A stretch of 43,938 nucleotides of DNA from Symploca sp. SIO1C2 (GCA_010672925.1 JAAHFP010000044.1:2524-46461), one strand, 5' to 3'; shown: positions 17,941 to 26,223, counted from the first letter of the stretch. Program-made: numbers and translations. The notes: generated by a model from the sequence alone, not told the origin.

Positions 17941-18184
17941 ATTTATAGCAAAAGGCAGAGGGCAGAAGGCAGAAGGCAGAAGGGAAGAGATTGACAGGTA
18001 AAGGTTTCAGGATTTGGTGTTGGGTATTAGGTTTTTTTGGGCATCCCAGGCATCAACCCAACCTAGGGATTTGCTCACTAATCTAACACCCGCACTATAC
18101 TATTTGAGGGCGGATTTGGGAGAATTTAAGGCAGGCAATTCTAACAGTAAGCTGCGGTATCGGTTCATTTTTGAGGAGGAAAAC
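17941..18184. other. Divergent gap with GGCAGAA heptamers
   Basis: The gap between the glycosyltransferase and GST starts holds GGCAGAA/GGCAGAG heptamers (about 17952-17985). The open frame from 18014 to 18184 lacks similarity to the GST family and is probably leader sequence. Promoters for both genes should be here. Confidence 0.5.
18173..18180 (+). promoter_or_regulatory. Shine-Dalgarno deciding the GST start
   Basis: GAGGAGGA lies four bases before the ATG at 18185. It is the strongest ribosome-binding site around this gene and places the start 57 codons inside the longest open frame. Confidence 0.75.
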
Positions 18185-19141
18185 ATGGGAACAGGTATGC
18201 TAGTCGATGGGCAATGGACTCATGAAGCGTATAAGCAAGACACCCAGGGAAGGTTTTTGCGGAATCCTACTAAATTTCGTAACTGGGTTAAAGCAGATGG
18301 CTCTACCGATTTTAAACCAGAGTCAGGCCGTTACCATCTCTATGTTTCCTATGCTTGCCCTTGGGCACACCGTACTCTGATAATGCGGCAATTGAAAGGT
18401 TTGGCAGAGGCAATTACTGTTTCTGTGGTGGATCCTTTTATGGATGAGGAGGGATGGGTATTTTCTGATGCCCCAGGTTGTATCCCCGATACCATCAATG
18501 GTGCTCAATATCTCCGGGAAATATATGTTAAAGCAGATCCTCAATGTACAGGAAGGGTGACAGTACCCATACTCTGGGATAAAGAAACTGGTACTATTGT
18601 TAATAACGAATCTCGCGAGATTATCCGGATGTTTGACACCGAGTTTGGCGTGATCGCAACTTCAGATGTCAGCTTCTATCCCGATGACCTCTCCGAAAAA
18701 ATAGACCAGACTATTGATGCTATCTATCAACCAATCAATAATGGTGTTTATCGGTCAGGATTTGCCACTACCCAAAATGCTTACGATGAAGCAGTAAGTG
18801 AACTATTTAAAGCTCTTGATCATTGGGAAGAAGTTCTAAGTAAGCAGCGTTATCTATGTGGCGATCGCGTAACTGAAGCTGACTGGTGTATGTTTACCAC
18901 TCTACTACGGTTTGATCCAGTATACTACGTACATTTTAAATGTAATTTGCAGCGTATTGTTGATTATCCCAACCTGTGGAACTACCTCAAGGATTTATAC
19001 CAGCAACCAGGAGTCAAGGAAACCTGCAATCTAGACCATATCAAGCAGCACTATTATCGGAGTCATCCTTTTATTAACCCTACTCGCATTGTGCCTCAAG
19101 GACCGGTAATTGATTTCAATGAACCTCATAATAGAGGCTAG
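18185..19141 (+). CDS. Glutathionyl-hydroquinone reductase / Xi-class GST (YqjG/ECM4 type)
   Basis: The 318-residue product shows the Xi-GST signature SYACPWAHRTL with catalytic Cys58, the preceding DFKPESGRYHLYV strand, VVDPFMDEEGWVF, TVPILWDKETGTIVNNES, and the C-terminal helical domain with LCGDRVTEADWCMFTTLLRF. These enzymes reduce glutathionyl-hydroquinones with glutathione and detoxify quinones in the cytoplasm; the length fits the family. An open frame extends upstream to 18014, but the strong GAGGAGG site before 18185 and the conserved MGTGMLVDGQW opening favour the later start. The gene is followed at once by a duplicated GAGGCTAGTTTTCTG unit and heptamers. Confidence 0.9.
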   Translation: MGTGMLVDGQWTHEAYKQDTQGRFLRNPTKFRNWVKADGSTDFKPESGRYHLYVSYACPWAHRTLIMRQLKGLAEAITVSVVDPFMDEEGWVFSDAPGCIPDTINGAQYLREIYVKADPQCTGRVTVPILWDKETGTIVNNESREIIRMFDTEFGVIATSDVSFYPDDLSEKIDQTIDAIYQPINNGVYRSGFATTQNAYDEAVSELFKALDHWEEVLSKQRYLCGDRVTEADWCMFTTLLRFDPVYYVHFKCNLQRIVDYPNLWNYLKDLYQQPGVKETCNLDHIKQHYYRSHPFINPTRIVPQGPVIDFNEPHNRG

Positions 19142-19306
19142 TTTTCTGGAGGCTAGTTTTCTGGAGGCAGGAGGCAGGAGGCAGGAGGCAGGAGGAGTTG
19201 GGGAAGAAGAGGGAACTGAATTCCCAATTCCCAATTCCCAATTCCCAATTCTCCATTCGACCTTCTCCATTCGACCTTCTCCATTCTCCATTCGACCTTC
19301 TCCATC
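19142..19306. repeat. Mixed heptamer arrays between GST and EF-hand genes
   Basis: A 15-base unit (GAGGCTAGTTTTCTG) occurs twice across the GST stop, then GGCAGGA heptamers (about 19165-19195), AATTCCC heptamers (about 19219-19250) and CCATTCGACCTTCT/CCATTCT units to the stop of the EF-hand gene. Three array types abut within 165 bases, with no gene. Confidence 0.9.
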
Positions 19307-19795
19307 CTATGTTTGAAAATCTTTCAGACTAAGATACCCATTACCATCAGTATCCAATTGATGGAACAGACTATCAGTGATTTGTTGAGCAGTATCTCCA
19401 TCTAAACCAGATTGCTGGAAAATTTGGATAGCCTCATTCCTCTCCACCATCCCATCTCGATTAAGATCAAATCTCTGGATAGCTTGTTGAACATTGGTTC
19501 TGAAGTAATTAAGCATTTGTTGTTCCAACTGAGAAAACTGTCCATCAACTGGTGACGACTGAGTTTCAGTTTTAAAATCTTTCAAGGTGAGATACCCATC
19601 CCCGTCAATATCCAATTGTTCAAATAGACTATTAGTGATTTGTTTGGCACTATCTCTATCTAAACCAGATTGCCGGAAAATTTGGATAGCCTCATTCCTC
19701 TCTACCATCCCATCTCGATTAAGGTCAAACCTCTGGATAGCTTGTTGAAAGTTATTTTTGAAATAATTTAACATCTGTTGTGTTAATTGGTTCAT
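19307..19795 (-). CDS. Four-EF-hand calcium-binding protein
   Basis: This 162-residue protein consists of two near-identical halves of about 84 residues. Each has two EF-hand loops: DLNRDGMVERNE, canonical with Glu at position 12, and DIDGDGYLTLKD or DTDGNGYLSLKD, with Asp at position 12, which usually weakens or alters metal preference. Each half begins QQMLNYF and a helix ending QQAIQRF. It resembles cyanobacterial calmodulin-like EF-hand proteins and probably buffers or senses Ca2+ in the cytoplasm; no signal peptide is seen. The high identity of the halves suggests recent internal duplication. It is divergent from the Dam methylase gene. Confidence 0.88.
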   Translation of the reverse strand: MNQLTQQMLNYFKNNFQQAIQRFDLNRDGMVERNEAIQIFRQSGLDRDSAKQITNSLFEQLDIDGDGYLTLKDFKTETQSSPVDGQFSQLEQQMLNYFRTNVQQAIQRFDLNRDGMVERNEAIQIFQQSGLDGDTAQQITDSLFHQLDTDGNGYLSLKDFQT

Positions 19796-19903
19796 AGTTA
19801 AAGGCTATTTTTTACTAGAAATTATAATGATATGATATTTTGCCATCTCAAACTATAAAATAAATAGTATAATTAACAATTAGTATTATTTTTTACAGAT
19901 AAC

Positions 19904-20836
19904 TTGAGTACTGCTGCAATCCAAGCCAAACAAGCTAAACCATTCTTGAAATGGGCTGGGGGAAAATCTCAACTTTTATCTCAGTTTGAAGCTTTATATC
20001 CTAGGGAATTAAAACAAGGAAACATTAAAAAATATATAGAGCCCTTTATTGGTGGAGGAGCTGTATTTTTTGATATTGCTCAGAAATATCACCTATCCTC
20101 TGCCTTGATCTCTGATGTCAATCCAGAGATTGTCATGGTGTACCAGGTCATTCAGCAAGAACCGGAAAAATTAATAGAAAAATTAGATAATCTTGCTCAA
20201 AAGTATCAATCTTTATCTGAAGATAATAGAAAAAAAATCTATTATGAACTACGGGAGCAATACAATAAGCAAAGACTACAAATTAATTATCAACAATATA
20301 ATGATGATTGGATATCAAGGTCTGCTCTGCTAATTTTCTTGAACCGTACTTGTTTTAACGGTCTTTTTCGTCTTAATAGCAAAGGAGAATTTAATGTACC
20401 TCATGGAAGATATAAAAATCCCCCAATATTAGATGCAGAGAACCTGATGGCGGTTTCTCAGCTATTACAAAATACAGAGATTATTAATGGTGATTTTGCA
20501 GCTTGTCAAGACGCAGTTATCCCTCAATCGTTTATATACTTTGATCCTCCTTACCGTCCTCTGAGCAAGACAGCAAATTTTAACTCCTATGCCAAATCAA
20601 ATTTTGATGACTTGCAACAGATTAGGTTAGCAAGTTTCTTTAGAGAATTGCATAAAAATAATGAGGTCAAAATGATGCTGAGTAATTCAGACCCCAAAAA
20701 TACAAATCTGGCAGATAACTTTTTTGAAGACTTGTATCAAGAATTCAAGATTCATCGTGTAGCTGCAAGTAGGATGATCAACAGTAAGGCACAAAAACGT
20801 GGTCGTATTGTTGAGCTTGTGATAACAAATTACTAG
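19904..20836 (+). CDS. Dam/DpnII-type DNA adenine-N6 methyltransferase (orphan)
   Basis: This 310-residue class-alpha (D12) methylase has the AdoMet motif PFLKWAGGKSQLLSQF, YIEPFIGGGAVFFDI, ALISDVNPEIV, and the catalytic DPPY in IYFDPPYRPLSKTANFNSY. The DPPYRPLSKT context is like GATC-specific enzymes of the MboI/DpnII and Dam group, so methylation of GATC is the best guess. No restriction endonuclease is adjacent, so it looks like an orphan. HIP1 (GCGATCGC) contains GATC, so a GATC methylase here would mark every HIP1 site. The annotated start is a TTG at 19904; the AT-rich upstream region has no clear ribosome-binding site. Confidence 0.88.
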   Translation: MSTAAIQAKQAKPFLKWAGGKSQLLSQFEALYPRELKQGNIKKYIEPFIGGGAVFFDIAQKYHLSSALISDVNPEIVMVYQVIQQEPEKLIEKLDNLAQKYQSLSEDNRKKIYYELREQYNKQRLQINYQQYNDDWISRSALLIFLNRTCFNGLFRLNSKGEFNVPHGRYKNPPILDAENLMAVSQLLQNTEIINGDFAACQDAVIPQSFIYFDPPYRPLSKTANFNSYAKSNFDDLQQIRLASFFRELHKNNEVKMMLSNSDPKNTNLADNFFEDLYQEFKIHRVAASRMINSKAQKRGRIVELVITNY

Positions 20837-20848
20837 ATTTAATGACTA

Positions 20849-21136
20849 TAGCGCTTCGCGCAGGTGTTAGGTATTAGGTGTTAGGTGTTACTCAGATCTT
20901 GCACCAAGTTGAACATTGACCTGTGAAGTTAGGGAATAGGGAATAGGGAATAGGGAATAGTGATAAGGTTTGACGATTTCAGTACTGAAATTGATTGTTA
21001 TCAGTCAGGGTATTCAGTATTTTTGTACTGGTGCAAGATGTGAGTGTTAGGGAGGTGGAAAGTACTGTTAAATAAAGGTACTTGTGATTATTCACCTCTC
21101 TCAATCTGTAAACACACGAGCGCTCTTTGCTATACC
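20849..21136. repeat. Left inverted-repeat arm of the NACHT segment (interrupted)
   Basis: Read with 20891-21049 removed, this arm is about 130 bases: TAGCGCTTCGCGCAGGTGTT, GTTAGGGAGGTGGAAAGT, CTTGTGATTATTCACC, TCAATCTGTAAACACACGA and TTGCTATA, in order. The same blocks occur in reverse at 24664-24776, at roughly 85-90 percent identity by eye. The two arms face each other across the NACHT gene. Confidence 0.85.
20891..21044. mobile_element. Nested MITE with 19-base terminal inverted repeats
   Basis: The left end CTCAGATCTTGCACCAAGT and right end ACTGGTGCAAGATGTGAG are inverted complements with one mismatch and one gap. TGTTA flanks both sides (20886-20890 and 21045-21049), consistent with a 5-base target duplication. 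The interior of about 115 bases has no coding capacity and contains a GGGAATA heptamer array. The right arm at 24664-24776 shows the uninterrupted target. No transposase is in the window. Confidence 0.8.
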
Positions 21137-21264
21137 TTCTCAAAAAAGCGATCGCTACGGATAAATTAATCTTGGGTAATGTCCTTAATCCAATCTACAA
21201 GATAGCGCGATCGCGATACCTAATATCTAATTACTAAGATTCCTCTGAGTCTTCATCGGAGCTT
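21137..21264. other. Gap 3-prime of the NACHT gene
   Basis: It contains two HIP1-type sites (about 21147-21156 and 21207-21216) and no gene, hairpin or terminator that I can support. Confidence 0.4.
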
Positions 21265-24210
21265 TTAGTCAGGCTCACTGTCCTTACCTTCAAGAATCGT
21301 GCCCTTAAGATTTGCTCCTTCAAGATTCGCCCCTTCAAGATTCGCCCATTGAAATTTCGCCCCTTCAAGATTCGCCCATTGAAGTTTCGCCCCTTCAAGA
21401 TCCGCCCCTTCAAGAATCACCCCTTTAAGATTCGCCCCTTCAAGAATCACCCATTGAAGTTTCGCCCCTTCAAGATTCGCCCCTTCAAGATTCGCCCATT
21501 GAAGTTTCGCCCCTTCAAGATCCGCCCCTTCAAGATTCGCCCATTGAAGTTTCGCCCCTTCAAGAATCACCCCTTTAAGATTCGCCCCTTCAAGAATCAC
21601 CCCTTCAAGATTCGCCCCTTCAAGATCCGCCTTGTAAAGAATCGCCCCTTTAAGATTCGCCCCTTCAAGATTCACCCCTTTAAGATTCGCCCGTTCAAGA
21701 TACGCCCCTTCAAGATTCACCCCTTTAAGATTCGCCCGTTCAAGAATCGCCTCTTCAAGAATCGCCTCTTCAAGAATCGCCTTGTAAAGATTCACCCCTT
21801 TAAGATTCGCCCGTTCAAGATTCGCCCGTTCAAGATTCGCCCTGAAAAAATCCCTGATCTGCAAAATACAACCCTGCAAATCAAGAAAGCTAAGACAGTC
21901 TAAGACAAGTACATTCTCTCCTCCTATCCTTTGCCCTTGCAGCCTCGATATCCATGCACCAAAAGCATCAGGAGAAGGCCATTTAATCTCTGAAACTTCC
22001 TTTGTAACTCTCGCACAAGCATTTAAGACAGCCAACAAAGCCTCTTCCGCATTCCTTGCTTGTCGCATTTTTTCGTGAAAATTAGGTATATCTGTCAGAC
22101 ATTCCATGGGCATACCATGATTGAGCATAAACTCAATCAAGCTGCACAATGTCTTTTGCCATTTACCAACATCTGAAGGATTTTGCACACTGATTTCATC
22201 ACGGATAAAGCGAAACAGATATTCGTCCATTGCCGAAGCACCGCAGAGATTTGCCCAAGTTACTAGCGCCTCACTCTCATCACAACCCTTACGACGGTTT
22301 TTTTGGCGTTCCTCCAAATCTTCATAAATGAGTTTGACGCCTAAGACAATGCGTTTGGCTGTCAGATACTCGCCAAAGCTCTTGTGAGTAAACTCAAAGG
22401 TTTTCTCACTGGCTCTGACACCGCCACTTTCCCGAAAATAAAAGGCAGTTAGCAGACGGGTAACGCTGGCTTTTGAGTCTTCATTAAAACTTTCTTGAAA
22501 GCGATCTAAAATTCCTCTGAGTCCACTATTGTCGCAGTGTTTCTCAATTTCTCCCACAGTGGTTGTTCTGCCATCCCCATGCCAGCAAGCTAGGGCAATT
22601 TCTTCCAGAATATCGGTAAAATCATCTTTCTGAATGCCCTCAGTTACACGATGATATCTGTTATTTTCATAACCTCGCTCGTAAACTGCCTCTAGCAAAT
22701 CCTCATAGATTTGATTCAGGTTAGTGTCTTCAGAGAATTGCAACTTATCCCGCTCAATACTGAGAGCCACCAAATAATTCAGCAACGGCTGAGTGGTAAT
22801 CTCTAAGAGATTATCCCTGTCTAATTCCGGTGGCAACCCGGTGTAATTTTTACCTTTAGCCTTACCATAAGATTGCCACCACAGCTGCCGTTGATCCTGC
22901 TCCAGTAGTTTTTGTTTGTCAATATAGCCTTGTCTCTGGGCTTCTGTCACAAAATAGGGTAGAAGATATAGCAGTTGCTGGGGTTGACGAAACTTGCTAC
23001 GGTTGGCTTGTACTACCACTTCTCGCCCACTGATTAAAACTTGTAAGCGAGTGTGATGCTGATTAAATTGATTAACTTTAAGTCTGACTTCTTCAATAAA
23101 TTCCCTAGCCGCTTCTGCTGCAATCTTGCCCTGCATCGATAGCTCATCCAAGCCATCAAAGATAATCAGTAATCGTGACTCACCATCACTTCTATCCAGA
23201 GGATTATGGGGCAAGAAACCTTCAACTTGGACAAACTCCCCTACTGCTCTCACCAAGTCATCCGAGAGTTTAAATAAGTGCAGAGGAATAAATAAAACTG
23301 GAATCTCGCCTTTTTCTGCCAGTTGCGCAGCAAAGATTTTACTAAAAGATGATTTACCGCTTCCTGGCCCTCCACTAATCAAACGAATGGCATCATCAGA
23401 TTTCGCTTCTTGTAACCAAGTTTCTAGTTCCTTATTTAAATTAACGACAACTTGCTCATTATCCTTACTTTCAACAATACCTCGTTCTAATCTCTGCTCC
23501 GGCGGACATTTAACCTCCCGCTCATAATAAGCTCTTAAAGGCACATAAACCTGTTTCAAGCTGAAGGCTTCCAAAAACATCGGTTCTTCAACTCGCTTTT
23601 GTAGCCATGCTCGATAACGCAGCCAACCCTGCTCTCGTTTAGTCGCTTGAGTGAAGGGTGTATCTAATACTTCCTTGAGGACAAGATAATCTTGAGAATG
23701 CTTAACCCACTGATCATTGAGGGCAAAAACAAAGTAAGTTGGTAAGCGATCGCTAATTTTTTGTGCCTCAACGGGTTTTTCCACAAACTCTTCCAACCAC
23801 TGTAGAAAACCAGTCTTAGCGGTTTGTACAATCGGCAACTGTTGAGGGCGCAAGAAAAACTCTTGGTTAATGACTAATTCACCACTTGCTAAGGAAGAAT
23901 TGAGCTGTTGATACAATCCCTGAAGATTATCTGGCTGTTGAACCAACTCCCGATTTTCCCTCAACAAATCCTGCATTGCCTGCATCAGAGAGCGCACAAT
24001 CAGTAAACCAGCAATTTCTCCCGGCTCTTTCTCTAATCCCAGAGCATCTAAAACCTCTACCCCACTTTTGGCCAATTCATCCCACTTGAGGAATGCCCCA
24101 TTAATTGCTGCCTTTCCCAGGGACATAAACAGGGATTTCGGGTTAACCTTAATATCTTTACGCCATACGGAAGTAGACTTCTCTAGTTGAATTTTAGGTT
24201 CCCCAGACAT
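21265..24210 (-). CDS. NACHT NTPase with C-terminal pentapeptide repeats
   Basis: This 981-residue STAND-type protein has a helical N-terminal domain (1-250; SLFMSLGKAAINGAFLKW resembles NACHT-associated N-terminal helical domains), the P-loop GGPGSGKSSF at 280-289, Walker B LLIIFDGLDEL near 348-357, an arginine-rich sensor (LQVLISGREVV), helical winged parts up to about 780, and about 37 pentapeptide repeats from 790 to 976 (ANLEG, AKLQW, VILEG). Bacterial NACHT proteins include antiphage sensors; the repeat beta-helix would be the sensor or binding arm. No enzymatic effector domain is recognisable. It stands alone, not in an operon, between inverted repeat arms, which suggests a transferable unit. 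Confidence 0.9.
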   Translation of the reverse strand: MSGEPKIQLEKSTSVWRKDIKVNPKSLFMSLGKAAINGAFLKWDELAKSGVEVLDALGLEKEPGEIAGLLIVRSLMQAMQDLLRENRELVQQPDNLQGLYQQLNSSLASGELVINQEFFLRPQQLPIVQTAKTGFLQWLEEFVEKPVEAQKISDRLPTYFVFALNDQWVKHSQDYLVLKEVLDTPFTQATKREQGWLRYRAWLQKRVEEPMFLEAFSLKQVYVPLRAYYEREVKCPPEQRLERGIVESKDNEQVVVNLNKELETWLQEAKSDDAIRLISGGPGSGKSSFSKIFAAQLAEKGEIPVLFIPLHLFKLSDDLVRAVGEFVQVEGFLPHNPLDRSDGESRLLIIFDGLDELSMQGKIAAEAAREFIEEVRLKVNQFNQHHTRLQVLISGREVVVQANRSKFRQPQQLLYLLPYFVTEAQRQGYIDKQKLLEQDQRQLWWQSYGKAKGKNYTGLPPELDRDNLLEITTQPLLNYLVALSIERDKLQFSEDTNLNQIYEDLLEAVYERGYENNRYHRVTEGIQKDDFTDILEEIALACWHGDGRTTTVGEIEKHCDNSGLRGILDRFQESFNEDSKASVTRLLTAFYFRESGGVRASEKTFEFTHKSFGEYLTAKRIVLGVKLIYEDLEERQKNRRKGCDESEALVTWANLCGASAMDEYLFRFIRDEISVQNPSDVGKWQKTLCSLIEFMLNHGMPMECLTDIPNFHEKMRQARNAEEALLAVLNACARVTKEVSEIKWPSPDAFGAWISRLQGQRIGGENVLVLDCLSFLDLQGCILQIRDFFRANLERANLERANLKGVNLYKAILEEAILEEAILERANLKGVNLEGAYLERANLKGVNLEGANLKGAILYKADLEGANLEGVILEGANLKGVILEGAKLQWANLEGADLEGAKLQWANLEGANLEGAKLQWVILEGANLKGVILEGADLEGAKLQWANLEGAKFQWANLEGANLEGANLKGTILEGKDSEPD
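21283..21843. repeat. 15-base DNA repeat coding the pentapeptide helix
   Basis: About 37 imperfect copies of TTCGCCCCTTCAAGA, period 15, encode the pentapeptides on the minus strand. Identity between neighbours is high at DNA level, suggesting recent expansion by recombination or slippage. The opposite strand is also open here for 184 codons (KIRPFKIRPFK type), which I treat as a side effect of the repeat. Confidence 0.92.
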
Positions 24211-24586
24211 ATTTGTTAGGTTGTAGTTTGTGGAACAGGCTTCTAGTGCCGCTGCGCGGAATTAAGAATTAAGAATTAAGAATGCTTATAGAGTAAGGAT
24301 TCTATCGATTTCCAACTGGTTACTTATTTCCGCCGCGCTGCACTAGCCTGTCCTATGATTGCCACAAATGAGTTATCGGCAGAGAGCTTTATATATAAGC
24401 GCACACCTTACCTATTATAAAAAAATAATACCAATAAATAATCGTCAATGCAACTAATATCATGTCCGGTTGAGAAAAAGGGTTATTCATTTGCCCCCTA
24501 AATCCCCCAATTCTGATACCCCTGGCGAAATTCATATTTGTTTACATGCATGGGGAGCTGAAGGAGAACAATCATATCGTCATATG

Positions 24587-24649
24587 GTAGGGGCGGGTTC
24601 ACCTAAAACCTTTCGGTTCAACCAGCCAATGACCTAAACCCGCCCCTAC
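24587..24649. repeat. GTAGGGGCGGGTT hairpin element
   Basis: Perfect 13-base arms, GTAGGGGCGGGTT and AACCCGCCCCTAC, enclose about 37 bases. The arms equal the leader of the two 50-51 bp arrays and the complement of their unit ends, so this is the simplest member of that family. Confidence 0.88.
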
Positions 24650-24663
24650 AGTATGTGCAATTT

Positions 24664-24776
24664 ATAGCAACGAATGTTCGTGTGTTTACAGATTGACCGT
24701 GGTGAATAATCACAAATACCTTGATTTAACAGCACTTTCCACCTCCCTAACACCTAACACCTGCGCGAAGCGCTAC
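24664..24776. repeat. Right inverted-repeat arm of the NACHT segment
   Basis: The reverse complement reads TAGCGCTTCGCGCAGGTGTT, GTTAGGGAGGTGGAAAGTGC, TTTGTGATTATTCACC, TCAATCTGTAAACACACGAA and TTGCTATAAA, matching the left arm without the nested MITE. Confidence 0.85.
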
Positions 24777-24797
24777 AATTCACATCAAACGAAACAT

Positions 24798-25913
24798 CTA
24801 GGCGGCGACAAAAATATCGTTGACATTATTGGCAAAGGTACTAGCAGACTGCCAGCTAACAACTGCTAACAGGTTACCACCTTGATAGATTTCCGCACCA
24901 TTACTGCTATCGGCAAAATTTAGAGAATTAAGATCATTAACCACAAAAGTAGTTTGACCTAACTGGAAGTTTCTGATGGTATCAAATCCACTATCATTGG
25001 CATCAAGGACAACAGTTTCACCACCACCAAGCCAGATTTCATCGTTACCATTACCACCATCAACGAGATCATCACCGCCGTTGGCGTAAATTAAATCATT
25101 ACCATCGCCACCAAAGATTCTATCAGCTTGGGAAGCACCGAAAATGGTGTCAGAACCACTGCCACCGATAAGAGTGTCCTCACCACCATTACCAAAAATT
25201 TGATCGTTACCGGAACCACCATCGATATAATCCTTTTGAGAAGCACCAGCAATAGTATCGTTACCAGCACCACCTAGGAGAATATCATGACCTCCATTAC
25301 CGTTGATTTGGTCATCGCCACCTAAACCTTTGATTCTTTCGTCATCACCAGTGCCATTTAGGAAGTCATTGCCAGAAGTACCTACAATTTCTTCAAATAC
25401 TCTCAGGTTGTCTATTAACAGTTGGGAATCAACTATGGCATCTATGACATCGACTACTCCCACTGCTATTTGATAAGTACCAGCAGTTGTAAATTGGTAT
25501 TCAAAAGTCTGATAAACATTGGTGCTATTATTCGCATCAGCTAGTTCATCTAAGAAAAACGAGGAACCACCGGAGGAAATGGAAACAAAACTAAAGTCAT
25601 TGAAGAAGCCACCATCATTGCTTTGAAAATTCCAATCAAAGGTTAAAATATCTCCAGCTTCTACTGTTATCGGTACTAATTTGATTGCCGAGCCTTGGGT
25701 AACATTCCCATTACCAAGGCTATCGAGGGAACCAGGGTTCAACCCTAGAGCTTGCTGAAGATCATCAGCATTGGCAGAAGCGAAGCCATTAGTAATTCTA
25801 GCTTGGAAGTTTCCTTCAGTGGGAGCGCTTAATGATGTTGTTGTCTGGACACTAGTATTGCCAATAGTCGTCCAATTGCTAAAATTGCCAGTTTCAAAAC
25901 CGTAAATTGTCAT
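24798..25913 (-). CDS. RTX-type calcium-binding secreted protein
   Basis: The 371-residue product begins MTIYGFETGNFSNWTTIGNT, a beta-sandwich adhesion-like module of about 165 residues, followed by about eight RTX nonapeptides (GGDDQINGNGGHDILLGG, GGSGNDQIFGNGGEDTLIGG) and a C-terminal block (FVVNDLNSLNF, SWQSASTFANNVNDIFVAA) that would carry the type I secretion signal. It has no Sec signal peptide, as expected. The calcium roll folds outside the cell; the N-terminal module may bind sugars or surfaces. The start at 25913 is chosen because AGGAG lies eight bases upstream and the 50 residues further upstream are charged and unlike the family. No type I transporter genes are near. Confidence 0.85.
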   Translation of the reverse strand: MTIYGFETGNFSNWTTIGNTSVQTTTSLSAPTEGNFQARITNGFASANADDLQQALGLNPGSLDSLGNGNVTQGSAIKLVPITVEAGDILTFDWNFQSNDGGFFNDFSFVSISSGGSSFFLDELADANNSTNVYQTFEYQFTTAGTYQIAVGVVDVIDAIVDSQLLIDNLRVFEEIVGTSGNDFLNGTGDDERIKGLGGDDQINGNGGHDILLGGAGNDTIAGASQKDYIDGGSGNDQIFGNGGEDTLIGGSGSDTIFGASQADRIFGGDGNDLIYANGGDDLVDGGNGNDEIWLGGGETVVLDANDSGFDTIRNFQLGQTTFVVNDLNSLNFADSSNGAEIYQGGNLLAVVSWQSASTFANNVNDIFVAA

Positions 25914-25921
25914 CAGATTTA

Positions 25922-25926
25922 CTCCT
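25922..25926 (-). promoter_or_regulatory. Shine-Dalgarno deciding the RTX start
   Basis: AGGAG on the minus strand is eight bases before the ATG at 25913, supporting that start over the upstream one at 26063. Confidence 0.7.
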
Positions 25927-26185
25927 GATTTCAGCTCAGTACAGCTATATTCGATTGTTTTTTTGAACAGTAATCCAAGCAACCGTTTTTTGTCGGTTGT
26001 CTTTGCTGAACTTTTCTCTTTCCGTATAAATAACTCTATTTGCTCAAAGCATGATTTACTCAAACAATTAACAAAATTTAATCCGCATTATGCATATCGC
26101 AATGCAATAATTGATAATTACTACTATTGGTTTTATTGGTAAATTTAAAAATAAAAAGATATAAGTATTTACACGTAGAAAAATT
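25927..26185. other. Gap upstream of the RTX gene
   Basis: AT-rich sequence that should hold the RTX promoter. A weak open frame continues upstream to 26063 but lacks family similarity. I see no hairpin or repeat here before the dispersed unit at 26186. Confidence 0.45.
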
Positions 26186-26222
26186 GTTTCTGGCTTCTTT
26201 TTGGACTGAAGTCCTACTACTG
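26186..26222. repeat. GGACTGAAGTCC dispersed repeat, copy A
   Basis: The unit TGGCTTCTTTTTGGACTGAA, then GTCCTACTACTG, contains the palindrome GGACTTCAGTCC or its complement. It lies one base beyond the stop codon of the CHAT-TPR gene and could form a 3-prime hairpin with a neighbouring T-run. Copies B and C are at 29062-29100 and 30306-30353. Confidence 0.88.
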
Positions 26223-26223
26223 T

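Larger units (their letters stand above)
24211..24797. repeat. Gene-free 587 bases rich in hairpin repeats
   Basis: No gene is visible. Contents in order: an imperfect inverted repeat at about 24232-24353 (GAACAGGCT ... AGTGCCGCTGCGCGG against CCGCCGCGCTGCACTAGCC) enclosing GAATTAA heptamers at about 24257-24282; an AT-rich stretch to 24470; a CCCCCTAAATCCCCC fragment near 24495; a GTAGGGGCGGGTT hairpin at 24587-24649; and the right arm of the NACHT inverted repeat at 24664-24776. The NACHT promoter should lie just above 24210. Confidence 0.75.

Noticed and set aside
18014-18184. Longer N-terminus for the GST
   Set aside because: A strong GAGGAGGA site precedes 18185 and the family starts there.
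21349-21903. 184-codon open frame on the plus strand rich in KIRPFK
   Set aside because: It is the complement of the pentapeptide DNA repeat; a 15-base period keeps both strands open. No start signal or domain.
20849-24776. Classic composite transposon around the NACHT gene
   Set aside because: No transposase or recognisable IS end is present; I report only inverted arms and leave mobility as a hypothesis.
25914-26063. Longer N-terminus for the RTX protein
   Set aside because: AGGAG precedes the internal ATG at 25913, and the extra 50 residues do not fit the family.
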